A DNA stretch of 5,679 nucleotides from assembly GCA_913773825.1 (NCBI GenBank), contig CAJYHH010001045.1, positions 1-5,679 on the forward strand, read 5' to 3'. Positions within the stretch are counted from its first letter, which is position 1. The number at the start of each line of letters is the position of its first letter. Positions 1 to 5,383 of the stretch are shown one piece after another. The stretch is from Candidatus Sericytochromatia bacterium (GTDB lineage: Bacteria; Cyanobacteriota; Sericytochromatia; UBA7694). Made by a program: the position numbers and the translations under genes. The notes under the pieces were generated by a model, which made no database searches, was not told the origin of the DNA, and saw only the letters and a list, made by a program, of their open reading frames with translations.

Positions 1-115
1 CTTTTTCGGGAGTCTGACGCAATTCTCTGACAATAATTAAAGTCCAGCGTTTGTCTTCTTTGCGAACCTGAGCGCCAGAAGCTGGACCTGGCTTGTATTG
101 TGTACGATTGCTCAT
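1..115 (-). CDS. SRPBCC / AHSA1-like protein, N-terminal fragment (runs off window)
   Basis: Only the first 38 codons are inside the window; the rest lies beyond base 1. The protein starts MSNRTQYKPGPASGAQVRKE and continues with a W-T-L-I-I-V-R-E-L-R strand and TPEK. From memory this is the typical opening of SRPBCC-fold proteins of the AHSA1 type, in which a first beta strand precedes the 'PEKVW' helix. Members bind hydrophobic ligands in a helix-grip cavity, and many sit in operons with an ArsR repressor and a VOC protein, exactly as here. The gene follows the VOC gene after a 9-bp gap. An in-frame ATG at 122-124 directly abuts the VOC stop codon (TAG ATG) and would add MGF; neither start has a Shine-Dalgarno sequence, so translation probably depends on coupling to the VOC gene. 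I chose the inner ATG because it matches the usual family start. The substrate is unknown. Confidence 0.8.
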   Translation of the reverse strand, partial: MSNRTQYKPGPASGAQVRKEDKRWTLIIVRELRQTPEK

Positions 116-124
116 AAAGCCCAT

Positions 125-514
125 CTAGTATTTCAGCTGGACAAGCTGCACAAGATTGCCACAAGTATCGTTGAGCATCGCAATTATTGAGCCCGTTACA
201 TCCGTCGGCGGCAGGGTAAACTCAGCGCCGCGTTCACAACTGCGTTTATAATCGCCCTGAATATCCTGGGTGTTAAACATCATCGCAGGCTGGCCCTGCT
301 CAAAAATTGCCTGCTGATAAGCTTTTGCAGCCGGATTATTGTTTAGGGCTAATTGTAGCTCAACACCATCAGGGTCTTCCGCTGAACTGACCGTCAGCCA
401 TCGATAATCTCCCTGACTAAAATCAGTTTTTTTCTTAAAGCCTAAAACCTCTGTATAAAAGCGAAGTGCTCTTTCCTGGTCGTCCACGTACAGGCTTGTC
501 AATTTAATTTTCAA
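125..514 (-). CDS. VOC family protein (glyoxalase/bleomycin-resistance/dioxygenase fold)
   Basis: This 129-residue protein has the length and pattern of a single VOC protein made of two beta-alpha-beta-beta-beta modules, at about residues 1-56 and 76-127. Recognisable family segments are the opening strand with VDDQERALRFYTEVLGF (10-26), RWLTVSS followed by EDPDGVELQL (46-55), PAAKAYQQA (61-69) and the closing DTCGNLVQL (116-124). Glu52 is a candidate metal ligand by position in the fold; I cannot tell whether a full metal site exists, so binding protein and enzyme are both possible. Start: the first codon is TTG, supported by an AGGAG sequence seven bases upstream and by the family's start at the first strand. 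It lies 21 bp after the ArsR gene and 9 bp before the SRPBCC gene, so it is the middle gene of a three-gene operon. VOC proteins in such sets are thought to act on or bind small organic compounds; the compound here is unknown. Confidence 0.92.
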   Translation of the reverse strand: MKIKLTSLYVDDQERALRFYTEVLGFKKKTDFSQGDYRWLTVSSAEDPDGVELQLALNNNPAAKAYQQAIFEQGQPAMMFNTQDIQGDYKRSCERGAEFTLPPTDVTGSIIAMLNDTCGNLVQLVQLKY

Positions 515-521
515 CTTCAGA

Positions 522-526
522 CTCCT
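522..526 (-). promoter_or_regulatory. Shine-Dalgarno (AGGAG) for the VOC gene, sets a TTG start
   Basis: On the minus strand AGGAG is followed by seven bases (TCTGAAG) and then TTG AAA ATT. There is no ATG in a suitable place, so this site decides the unusual TTG start. Confidence 0.75.
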
Positions 527-535
527 CTAGATTTT

Positions 536-940
536 TTAGTTAGACTTTTTAGTCGATTTTTTTGAACGAGGGGTTTTCACCATTTCAGCGTTTTTTAATC
601 GCTCTAGCTGGTCGAGTTGCTCAAGTTGCTCGATTTGATCCAGGCGATCCAGATGCCGTTCAAGCGCATCGATATGTGGCAACCAGAACTGTCGAAAGGG
701 TGCCAACCAGTCATCAATTTCTCGCAGCGGTTCTGGCCGAAGCCGATAAAGACGACGCTGAGCATCCACAGTCGCCTCGACAAATCCAGCTTCACGAAGC
801 ACACGTAAGTGTTTAGACACCGTGGGCTGGGTCATCTCAAGCTTTTGACCGATCTCTCCGACAGACTGCTGTGATCTCACAAGCAAACTCAGAATCGCCC
901 GGCGATTGGGTTCTGCAATAATTTCAAATACTGTATCCAT
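536..940 (-). CDS. ArsR-family winged-helix transcriptional repressor (ArsR-SRPBCC-VOC type)
   Basis: This 134-residue protein opens with MDTVFEIIAEPNRRAILSLL, a typical start of ArsR repressors found with SRPBCC and VOC genes. The winged helix follows: SVGEIGQKLEMTQPTVSKHL (26-45) with the recognition helix around 38-52, then the wing VDAQRRLYRLRPEPL (58-72). The helix DDWLAPFRQFW (76-86) leads to a dimerisation-type helix. There is no cysteine anywhere, so the classical ELCVCDL metal site is absent and it is unlikely to sense arsenic or cadmium in the classical way; a small organic effector is the likelier inference. The tail is odd: a Leu/Gln/Asp/Glu repeat (98-115) and a lysine-rich end (122-132). 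The frame is open upstream to base 1033, but the promoter lies inside that stretch, so the ATG at 938-940 is the start. It is first in the operon and probably represses its own promoter. There is no Shine-Dalgarno, consistent with a leaderless transcript. Confidence 0.93.
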   Translation of the reverse strand: MDTVFEIIAEPNRRAILSLLVRSQQSVGEIGQKLEMTQPTVSKHLRVLREAGFVEATVDAQRRLYRLRPEPLREIDDWLAPFRQFWLPHIDALERHLDRLDQIEQLEQLDQLERLKNAEMVKTPRSKKSTKKSN

Positions 941-946
941 ACGCTT

Positions 947-976
947 AATATACTTATTCACGTATATACCTGTCAA
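947..976 (-). promoter_or_regulatory. Sigma70-type promoter of the ArsR operon, predicted leaderless
   Basis: Read on the minus strand, a perfect -35 TTGACA (971-976) is followed by 18 bp and a -10 TATATT (947-952, five of six consensus). Only AAGCGT separates the -10 from the ArsR ATG, so the usual start site falls on the A of the ATG. There is no ribosome binding site, which agrees with a leaderless mRNA. The start site itself is inferred. Confidence 0.75.
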
Positions 977-984
977 GGCATATA
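963..984. promoter_or_regulatory. Imperfect palindrome over the -35 box, probable ArsR operator
   Basis: Arms TATATACCT (963-971) and AGGCATATA (976-984) are complementary at eight of nine positions around a 4-bp centre, and they enclose the TTGACA box. A second, shorter dyad, TATAC (949-953) and GTATA (962-966), overlaps the -10. Symmetric sites over the promoter are how dimeric ArsR proteins repress. That this ArsR binds here is an inference. Confidence 0.6.
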
Positions 985-1012
985 ATTTCAGACTCAACGC
1001 CAGACAGCCAAA

Positions 1013-1044
1013 ATCCCAATGATGCGTTTTCACATCATCGGGAT
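1013..1044 (-). terminator. Hairpin with short U-tract, possible weak terminator of the SDR gene
   Basis: Arms 1013-1024 and 1033-1044 pair over 12 positions with a single A-C mismatch, around an 8-base loop. On the minus strand the stem runs into TTTTGG, the first T being paired, so the U-tract is short. It sits about 200 bp after the SDR stop codon and just upstream of the ArsR promoter, a sensible place to insulate the two units. The plus-strand side has no T-tract. A purely DNA-level dyad is an alternative reading. Confidence 0.35.
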
Positions 1045-1250
1045 GGCGTCATTTAAATCGGCAACGAGTACACTGCCACACGTCTAATTGAAGGTATTTA
1101 AAAGTTTTTTTGTAGAAGACCAATAGAAAAGTGTTGTCACACTGTTGGCGTAGCCGGATCCTGTAGGGCACATGTCTGCATTGAATGCTTCAGAATGACC
1201 AAATTTTCACTTAAAAAACAGTTTGTAAGAGTACCAGTCTCTAGACCCGC

Positions 1251-2150
1251 TTAAGCTAAAAAATAAGATTCCTGATCAATATCTGCTAACAGGCTAAGTC
1301 CCTTTGGCTGCCAGTTGAGCTGTTCACGCGTCTGGACACTAGAAGTTGGGCAATCTAAACGAGCAAAGTGCTCAAACCAGGTGAAGTTCTCAGCCGCTTC
1401 TTCAGATTTCAGGCTGACAAGCGGCAGCTTTAAGCGTCGGGCGATCACTTCAGCAATTTTAAAAAACGCAATGCCCTCTTCGGCCACCCCATGATAACGC
1501 GCTCCGGGAGTCGCTTTTTCTAAGGCGAGGCGATAGAGCTTGGCAGCATCAAAGCGCTCCACAGCCGACCAGCGATTTAAGCCTTCAGCAATATAAGCGG
1601 ACTGTCCTTTGTCTTTGGCAATCTGAATCAGAAAAGGCACAAAGCCATGATCCCCTTTACCATGTACTGATGGCGGCAATCTCAGTAACGAGACATTGAT
1701 CCCTTGATCCAGCAGGGCATCAGCCGCCTGCTCAGTGGCAATGCGGGGGTTATGAGAAGTTTCAGGCACTCGATCGGCTTCTGTGGCCAGCTTGCCAGGA
1801 GCCAGTAAACCAATCCCGGACGTAATAATCAAAGGCCGATCCGAGCCTGACAAGCCTTTACCTAAGGCTGTAATTGCGCGGCGATCCAGCTCACAGTTTT
1901 CTTGAAAGCGGCTAAAGTCATGATTAAAACCAGTATGAATCACGCCATCAGCGGCGCGGGCTCCACTTTGCAGGCTGTCAGGATCTTCGAGCGAACCGAG
2001 ATGGACTTCAGCACCTGCAGCTTGCAGAGTTTTGGCAGCCTGTTCTGAACGGGCTAAACCTAATACCTGATGACCCGCTTTTAAGAGTTCCTGAACCACC
2101 GCTGAGCCTACAAAACCTGTTGCACCTGTTACGAAAACGCGCATCTTCAT
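1251..2150 (-). CDS. SDR-family NAD(P)-binding oxidoreductase (atypical/extended SDR, epimerase-like)
   Basis: This 299-residue protein has a Rossmann fold. The dinucleotide-binding loop TGATGFVGS (8-16) follows the first strand, and GLARSEQ (31-37) after strand two is where cofactor specificity is set. LGSLEDPDSL (51-60) and the AADGVIHTGF strand (66-75) are also typical. Later family segments are RLPPSVHGKGDHGFVPFL (157-174), LNRWSAVERFDAAKLYRLAL (191-210), ARYHGVAEEG (217-226) and LNWQPKG (278-284). The YxxxK catalytic pair is missing: the matching region reads HNPRIATEQAADALL (133-147). This fits the 'atypical' SDR subgroup often annotated as NAD-dependent epimerase/dehydratase; substrate and true reaction are unknown. 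An AAGGGAG site lies upstream. It is spaced better for an inner ATG at 2142-2144 (MRVFVTGATG), so the protein may be two residues shorter. The gene is divergent from the AraC-type regulator and is its most likely target. Confidence 0.9.
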   Translation of the reverse strand: MKMRVFVTGATGFVGSAVVQELLKAGHQVLGLARSEQAAKTLQAAGAEVHLGSLEDPDSLQSGARAADGVIHTGFNHDFSRFQENCELDRRAITALGKGLSGSDRPLIITSGIGLLAPGKLATEADRVPETSHNPRIATEQAADALLDQGINVSLLRLPPSVHGKGDHGFVPFLIQIAKDKGQSAYIAEGLNRWSAVERFDAAKLYRLALEKATPGARYHGVAEEGIAFFKIAEVIARRLKLPLVSLKSEEAAENFTWFEHFARLDCPTSSVQTREQLNWQPKGLSLLADIDQESYFLA

Positions 2151-2153
2151 ATG

Positions 2154-2160
2154 CTCCCTT
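2154..2160 (-). promoter_or_regulatory. Shine-Dalgarno (AAGGGAG) for the SDR gene
   Basis: AAGGGAG on the minus strand ends three bases before the ATG at 2148-2150 and nine bases before the ATG at 2142-2144. The GGAG core favours the second start; pairing through AAGG would allow the first. Confidence 0.6.
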
Positions 2161-2165
2161 AAATC

Positions 2166-2185
2166 AGTCTAATAGGCTTAGTCTA
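2166..2185. repeat. Direct repeat AGTCTA x2, candidate regulator half-sites
   Basis: AGTCTA occurs at 2166-2171 and 2180-2185, a 14-bp period. The inner bases also form an inverted pair, CTAA and TTAG. AraC-family proteins usually bind direct repeats. Here the repeat overlaps the possible SDR -10 region and leader, so binding would more naturally block than activate unless the real promoter is elsewhere. Confidence 0.35.
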
Positions 2186-2208
2186 GCTCCCTGACTCAAT
2201 CTGGTAAA
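2180..2208 (-). promoter_or_regulatory. Possible weak promoter of the SDR gene
   Basis: On the minus strand TTTACC (2203-2208) and TAGACT (2180-2185) are 17 bp apart, each matching four of six consensus bases. This would give a leader of about 23 bases containing the AAGGGAG site. The match is weak, as expected if an activator is needed, but chance cannot be excluded. Confidence 0.3.
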
Positions 2209-2261
2209 TTCACAAAGATCCATTTGATTTGCCTAATCGTCCAAAAGCTTTAAAAAGCGGA

Positions 2262-2290
2262 TTGTAAAAATAAACTCTAAATTTTAGAAT
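2262..2290 (+). promoter_or_regulatory. Sigma70-type promoter of the AraC-type gene, predicted leaderless
   Basis: TTGTAA (2262-2267, four of six) and TAGAAT (2285-2290, five of six) are separated by 17 bp. Six bases (CAAATC) follow before the ATG at 2297, which puts the expected transcription start on the start codon. No Shine-Dalgarno precedes the ATG, supporting a leaderless mRNA. Confidence 0.6.
2276..2288. promoter_or_regulatory. 13-bp perfect dyad on the AraC-gene -10 box
   Basis: TCTAAA and TTTAGA flank a single central T and overlap the TAGAAT -10 element. A protein bound here would block the promoter. The sequence is AT-rich, so chance symmetry is possible. Confidence 0.4.
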
Positions 2291-2296
2291 CAAATC

Positions 2297-3217
2297 ATGA
2301 CTATGTGCTTTAAATCCGCTATGCCGACCCGGCAAGAGTTAACCAATCAACTGGCTCGCTATACAGCACAGCTCGGCCAGCAAGAGGGGGTTTATGTCAC
2401 ACCGGTTCCGGGCGTCTACTTAACGCGAATTTCTCAGCCGCAGCAGGCGGGTAAACGGCGCTGGCGGGCCTGTTTGGCGATTGTGGTTCAGGGCAGTAAA
2501 GAAATTACGGTGGGTCAGGATATTTATCAGGGCACGATCAGTGACTATACGTTTACTCCCGTCGATTTACCGGTCATCAGCAGAGTGATGGACGCCACGC
2601 CAGAAAAACCTTTTTTGGCTCTCTTAATTGATCTGGACCCAAACGTCCTCAGTGAAGTTGCGGCCCAGATTAAAACAGAGCCCTTAATCAGCACAGCCCC
2701 TCAGCGCGCCATGTTTGTCGGTCACGCCAGCGAAGCCCTGCTGGAATCCATTGTCAGAATGGCCAGATTATTTGCAGAGCCTGAACACGCGCCTTTTTTA
2801 GGACCTTTGGCGATCAAAGAAGTTCTTTATCGCCTGCTACAAGGCCCTGACGGCGCCCTGATCAGACAGTTGATCCGAGCAGGTGGCAAAACCCAGGCAA
2901 TACTTGACGCCATGCATCGCATCAAATCAGAGCTCAGTGAGGATTTAAACGTGGCTGAACTGGCCTTACAAGCGCATATGAGCCGCTCAGCCTTTTTTAA
3001 ACACTTTAATCAGATCACCAGCCAAAGCCCGATTCAGTATCAAAAACGTCTGCGCTTACACGAAGCCCGCCGACTTATGTTAGAAGAAGACATCGGGGCG
3101 GGCAGTTCAGCCTATAAAGTGGGCTATAAAAGCGTCTCGCAGTTTAGCCGGGAATATACCCGAATGTTTGGCACAAGCCCCAGTCAGGATATGCAGCTTC
3201 ATAAACTCACAGCTTAG
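2297..3217 (+). CDS. AraC-family transcriptional regulator with AraC_N domain
   Basis: This 306-residue protein has two parts. Residues about 20-185 match the AraC_N type ligand-binding/dimerisation domain, with the characteristic run VVQGSKEITVG (63-73) then VDLPVISRV (89-97). The C-terminal AraC DNA-binding domain holds two helix-turn-helix units: NVAELALQAHMSRSAFFKHF (218-237) and AGSSAYKVGYKSVSQFSREY (268-287), closing with the usual FGTSPSQ (291-297). All expected parts are present and the length is normal. The chosen ATG sits six bases after a -10 box and has no ribosome site; in-frame ATGs at 2303 and 2321 are alternatives, and family alignments usually begin near residue 12, so a few N-terminal residues are uncertain. 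It is divergent from the SDR gene across 146 bp. This genomic pairing is common for AraC_N regulators and suggests control of the SDR gene. The effector is unknown. Confidence 0.93.
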   Translation: MTMCFKSAMPTRQELTNQLARYTAQLGQQEGVYVTPVPGVYLTRISQPQQAGKRRWRACLAIVVQGSKEITVGQDIYQGTISDYTFTPVDLPVISRVMDATPEKPFLALLIDLDPNVLSEVAAQIKTEPLISTAPQRAMFVGHASEALLESIVRMARLFAEPEHAPFLGPLAIKEVLYRLLQGPDGALIRQLIRAGGKTQAILDAMHRIKSELSEDLNVAELALQAHMSRSAFFKHFNQITSQSPIQYQKRLRLHEARRLMLEEDIGAGSSAYKVGYKSVSQFSREYTRMFGTSPSQDMQLHKLTA

Positions 3218-3238
3218 TCAGAAGCCCGTGATCATGTT

Positions 3239-3267
3239 GCTCAAATCCAGTTCTAATTGGCCTGAGC
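3239..3267 (+). other. Hairpin in the AraC-AAA+ gap, no U-tract
   Basis: GCTCA (3239-3243) pairs with TGAGC (3263-3267), and inside it CCAGT (3247-3251) pairs with ATTGG (3256-3260) with one G-T wobble and a TCTA loop. No T-run follows, so it is not a standard terminator. The 100-bp gap (3218-3317) also holds a very weak promoter-like pair, TTGGCC (3257-3262) and TATGCT (3281-3286) at 18 bp. Whether the ATPase unit has its own promoter or is read from the AraC gene is open. Confidence 0.25.
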
Positions 3268-3303
3268 AGACGCTTTAGAGTATGCTGACACCAGAGTATA
3301 GAC

Positions 3304-3309
3304 AAAAGG
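3304..3309 (+). promoter_or_regulatory. Shine-Dalgarno (AAAAGG) that sets the AAA+ start
   Basis: AAAAGG lies eight bases before the ATG at 3318. The earlier in-frame ATG at 3282 has only GAG almost touching it, so this site favours the downstream start. Confidence 0.65.
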
Positions 3310-3317
3310 TTAAGTTG

Positions 3318-4148
3318 ATGGAATTTCAAGGCTCAGACAAGTATTATCTCAATCCTGAACTGCAATCAATTGTAAATATGGCCCTGCAGATGGACAAACC
3401 TCTGCTGCTTACCGGAGAGCCCGGCACTGGCAAAACCCAGCTGGCGTTTGAAATCAGCCGTTCACTGGGCATGCCGCTGGAAATCCTGCGCGCCAAATCC
3501 ACCATTAAAGGTGAAGAAGCCTGTTATGTTCAGGATACGGTGCTGCGATTAAATGACGCTCGTTTTGGCAGCGGCGAGACAGGCAGAACCGTTGATAACT
3601 TCTTTGATTATATTGTCTGGGGCCCAATTGGCCGCGCCTTTCGCAGTGAGCAACAAGTGGTGCTGCTCTTAGACGAAATCGACAAAACCGAGTCAGATGT
3701 TCAGGATAATTTGCTGGATGTGCTCGATGAAAAACAATTTACGATCCGCGAAGTCAACGAAGTGGTTCAGGCCCGCCACAATCCGCTGATTATTGTGACT
3801 TCAAACGCCAAACGTGAACTCTCAGATCCGTTTTTGCGCCGCTGCTTCTGCCACCATATTGCGTTCCCAGACCGAGAAGAAATGATTAAAATCATTAAAC
3901 TTCACTACCCCCAGCTCGATCAGGACTTAATGGATACAGCCCTGAATGTCTTTTATGAATTACGCGCCAGAGGTTTTGAAAAAGCACCGGCTACCAGCGA
4001 ACTGCTGGATTGGCTGCAGGCCTTACAAAACGCCGGTGTCAGCCCCAAAGTGCCTGACCAGATTCCGTTTTTGGGGGCTCTACTTAAACGCACCGAAGAT
4101 ATTCTGAGCTATCGCCGTGGGCCCCAGCGAAAGCAGCGCGGATGGTAA
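3318..4148 (+). CDS. MoxR-like AAA+ ATPase
   Basis: This 276-residue ATPase has all core AAA+ elements. Walker A is GEPGTGKT (33-40), Walker B is VVLLLDEID (114-122), sensor 1 is in IIVTSN (158-163), and arginine-finger candidates are Arg174/Arg175 in DPFLRRCF. The C-terminal helical part carries ATSELLDWLQAL (225-236). MoxR-type ATPases work with a VWA-domain partner to remodel or activate other protein complexes, for example by helping metal-cofactor insertion. The next gene encodes exactly such a partner and overlaps this one by 7 bp, so the two are surely co-translated. Start: the frame is open from 3282, but the ATG at 3318 has a good ribosome site and gives the family's usual opening (MEFQGSDKYYLNPELQ, then KPLLLTGEPGTGKT). 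The tail is basic (RRGPQRKQRGW). Client protein unknown. Confidence 0.93.
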   Translation: MEFQGSDKYYLNPELQSIVNMALQMDKPLLLTGEPGTGKTQLAFEISRSLGMPLEILRAKSTIKGEEACYVQDTVLRLNDARFGSGETGRTVDNFFDYIVWGPIGRAFRSEQQVVLLLDEIDKTESDVQDNLLDVLDEKQFTIREVNEVVQARHNPLIIVTSNAKRELSDPFLRRCFCHHIAFPDREEMIKIIKLHYPQLDQDLMDTALNVFYELRARGFEKAPATSELLDWLQALQNAGVSPKVPDQIPFLGALLKRTEDILSYRRGPQRKQRGW

Positions 4149-5383
4149 CGCCACAAGATTCAGCGTCCAGCAGCGAGTCACTGAATGAACCGCTGTTTGT
4201 TGATTTTTTTGAGCTCTTACGTGAATACGGTGTGCCAATCAGTCTGCAATACAGCATGGAATTTTATAAAGGCCTCGAAAAAGGCCTGGTCCGCAATCTG
4301 GACGAGCTGTTTTTGTTTATGCGCCTGACGACCGTTAAACGGCCCGAGCATCTGGACGCCTTTGAAAGAGCTTTTGCCTACTATTTTTTTGATATAGATA
4401 TTCCAGCTGTGGCTGAAGGTGACCCGGCTCTGCTGGATACGCGCCAGTTTAAAGAATGGCTCCGGCAGGCAATTGAGCGCAAAGAAATTACTGGCCCGCT
4501 CTGGAAACTCAACCCAGAGGAGCTGATTAAAAAATTCTGGGAGACCCTGCGCGAGCAGATGAAACGCCACGATGGCGGCAAACGTTGGATTGGCACTGGT
4601 GGCGCATCACCCTTTGGACATTCGGGCATGCCGCAACCGGGTGTACGTGTCTATGGCCCAGGTGGTGGTCAATCCGCGATGAAAGCAATTGGCGAGCGTC
4701 ATTATATCGACTATGCTGACGCCAATCGCCTCAAAGGTGCTAATTTGCGTCAGGCTCTGGGTGCACTTAAACAGCTTAAGCCTTCTGGCGCTTATACCGA
4801 ACTGGATATTGACGCCACAATCGCCCAGACTGCCCGGAATGGCGGCGAAATTGAGCTGATGTTTCGCCGTGACCTGCAAGATAAAATCACCGTTACACTT
4901 TTAATCGACAATGGCGGCATGTCCATGCTGCCCCATGTGGATCTGACCAGGCTCTTGTTTGAAAAACTCCGCGATCGCTTTAAAGAGCTTAAAACCCTGT
5001 ATTTTCACAACACCATTTATGACTGGGTCTACCAGGATGCCCGCCACACCCAGCGCCTGCCGATCGACAAACTGCTTCAGCAACATCCCGAAACCCGGCT
5101 GATTCTAATTGGCGACGCCAGCATGGCCCCCGAAGAACTGATGGGTTCACGAGGCAGCCTGTACTTTGAAGACGAAAGCCTGACCCCCAGCATTGAGATT
5201 TTGCATCAGCTCAGAGAACGTTTTAATCATTCTGTCTGGCTGAATCCTTTACCCCGCGAAAGCTGGGACGGGAATGATGGCGCCTGGACCTTACAGCAAA
5301 TCCGAGAAGTTTTTCAGATGGAAGACTTAAGTCTCAAAGGGATTAAACAGGCCGTGGACTGGCTTAATCGCAACAATCTATGA
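4142..5383 (+). CDS. VWA-domain protein, CoxE-like, partner of the MoxR ATPase
   Basis: This 413-residue protein has no signal peptide or membrane segment, so it is likely cytoplasmic. The N-terminal part (about 16-140) is helical with a FFELLREYG motif (22-30). A Gly-rich linker, GGKRWIGTGGASPFGHSG (145-162), follows, then GVRVYGPGGG (167-176). The VWA fold covers about 248-400: the first strand ITVTLLID (249-256), then YFHNTIYD (287-294) and LILIGDASMAP (320-330). The metal site is not canonical: DxSxS reads D256-N-G-G-M-S261. Asp325 could supply the later acidic ligand. As I recall the family, DNGG-x-S-M is conserved, so this is probably a family trait and not damage. The ATG lies inside the end of the ATPase gene (ATGGTAA) without a clear ribosome site, which points to coupled translation. 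The protein probably recruits the ATPase to its client, still unidentified. Its stop overlaps the start of a decayed regulator gene. Confidence 0.9.
   Translation: MVTPQDSASSSESLNEPLFVDFFELLREYGVPISLQYSMEFYKGLEKGLVRNLDELFLFMRLTTVKRPEHLDAFERAFAYYFFDIDIPAVAEGDPALLDTRQFKEWLRQAIERKEITGPLWKLNPEELIKKFWETLREQMKRHDGGKRWIGTGGASPFGHSGMPQPGVRVYGPGGGQSAMKAIGERHYIDYADANRLKGANLRQALGALKQLKPSGAYTELDIDATIAQTARNGGEIELMFRRDLQDKITVTLLIDNGGMSMLPHVDLTRLLFEKLRDRFKELKTLYFHNTIYDWVYQDARHTQRLPIDKLLQQHPETRLILIGDASMAPEELMGSRGSLYFEDESLTPSIEILHQLRERFNHSVWLNPLPRESWDGNDGAWTLQQIREVFQMEDLSLKGIKQAVDWLNRNNL

Larger units (their letters stand above)
941..1250. other. 310-bp non-coding gap between ArsR and SDR genes
   Basis: The left end holds the ArsR promoter and operator (947-984). 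A 12-bp hairpin lies at 1013-1044. From 1045 to 1250 I see no protein-coding frame with a start, no RNA gene and no convincing strong terminator. There is a T-run (about 1105-1111, plus strand) and a small 5-bp hairpin (1130-1143), neither adequate as a standard terminator. The 3' end of the SDR transcript must end or read through here. Confidence 0.6.

Noticed and set aside
562..816. Plus-strand open frames (562-816 and 617-808) opposite the ArsR gene
   Set aside because: They lie antisense to a clear ArsR coding sequence and encode no recognisable protein; open by base composition.
941..1033. Extended N-terminus of the ArsR protein (open frame to an ATG at 1033)
   Set aside because: The stretch contains the -35, -10 and operator, and the family starts at MDTVFEIIAEP; the extra 31 residues have no recognisable domain.
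1102..1143. T-run near 1105-1111 and a 5-bp hairpin at 1130-1143
   Set aside because: The T-run has no GC-rich stem before it, and the small hairpin is too short and is followed on the minus strand by only TTTC; not enough for a terminator call.
3282..3317. Longer AAA+ protein starting at the ATG at 3282
   Set aside because: It has no properly spaced ribosome site, whereas AAAAGG lies eight bases before the ATG at 3318, which also matches the usual family start.
4217..5086. Four minus-strand open frames inside the VWA gene
   Set aside because: All are shadows of the well-supported VWA reading frame, with no domain and no spacing consistent with an operon.
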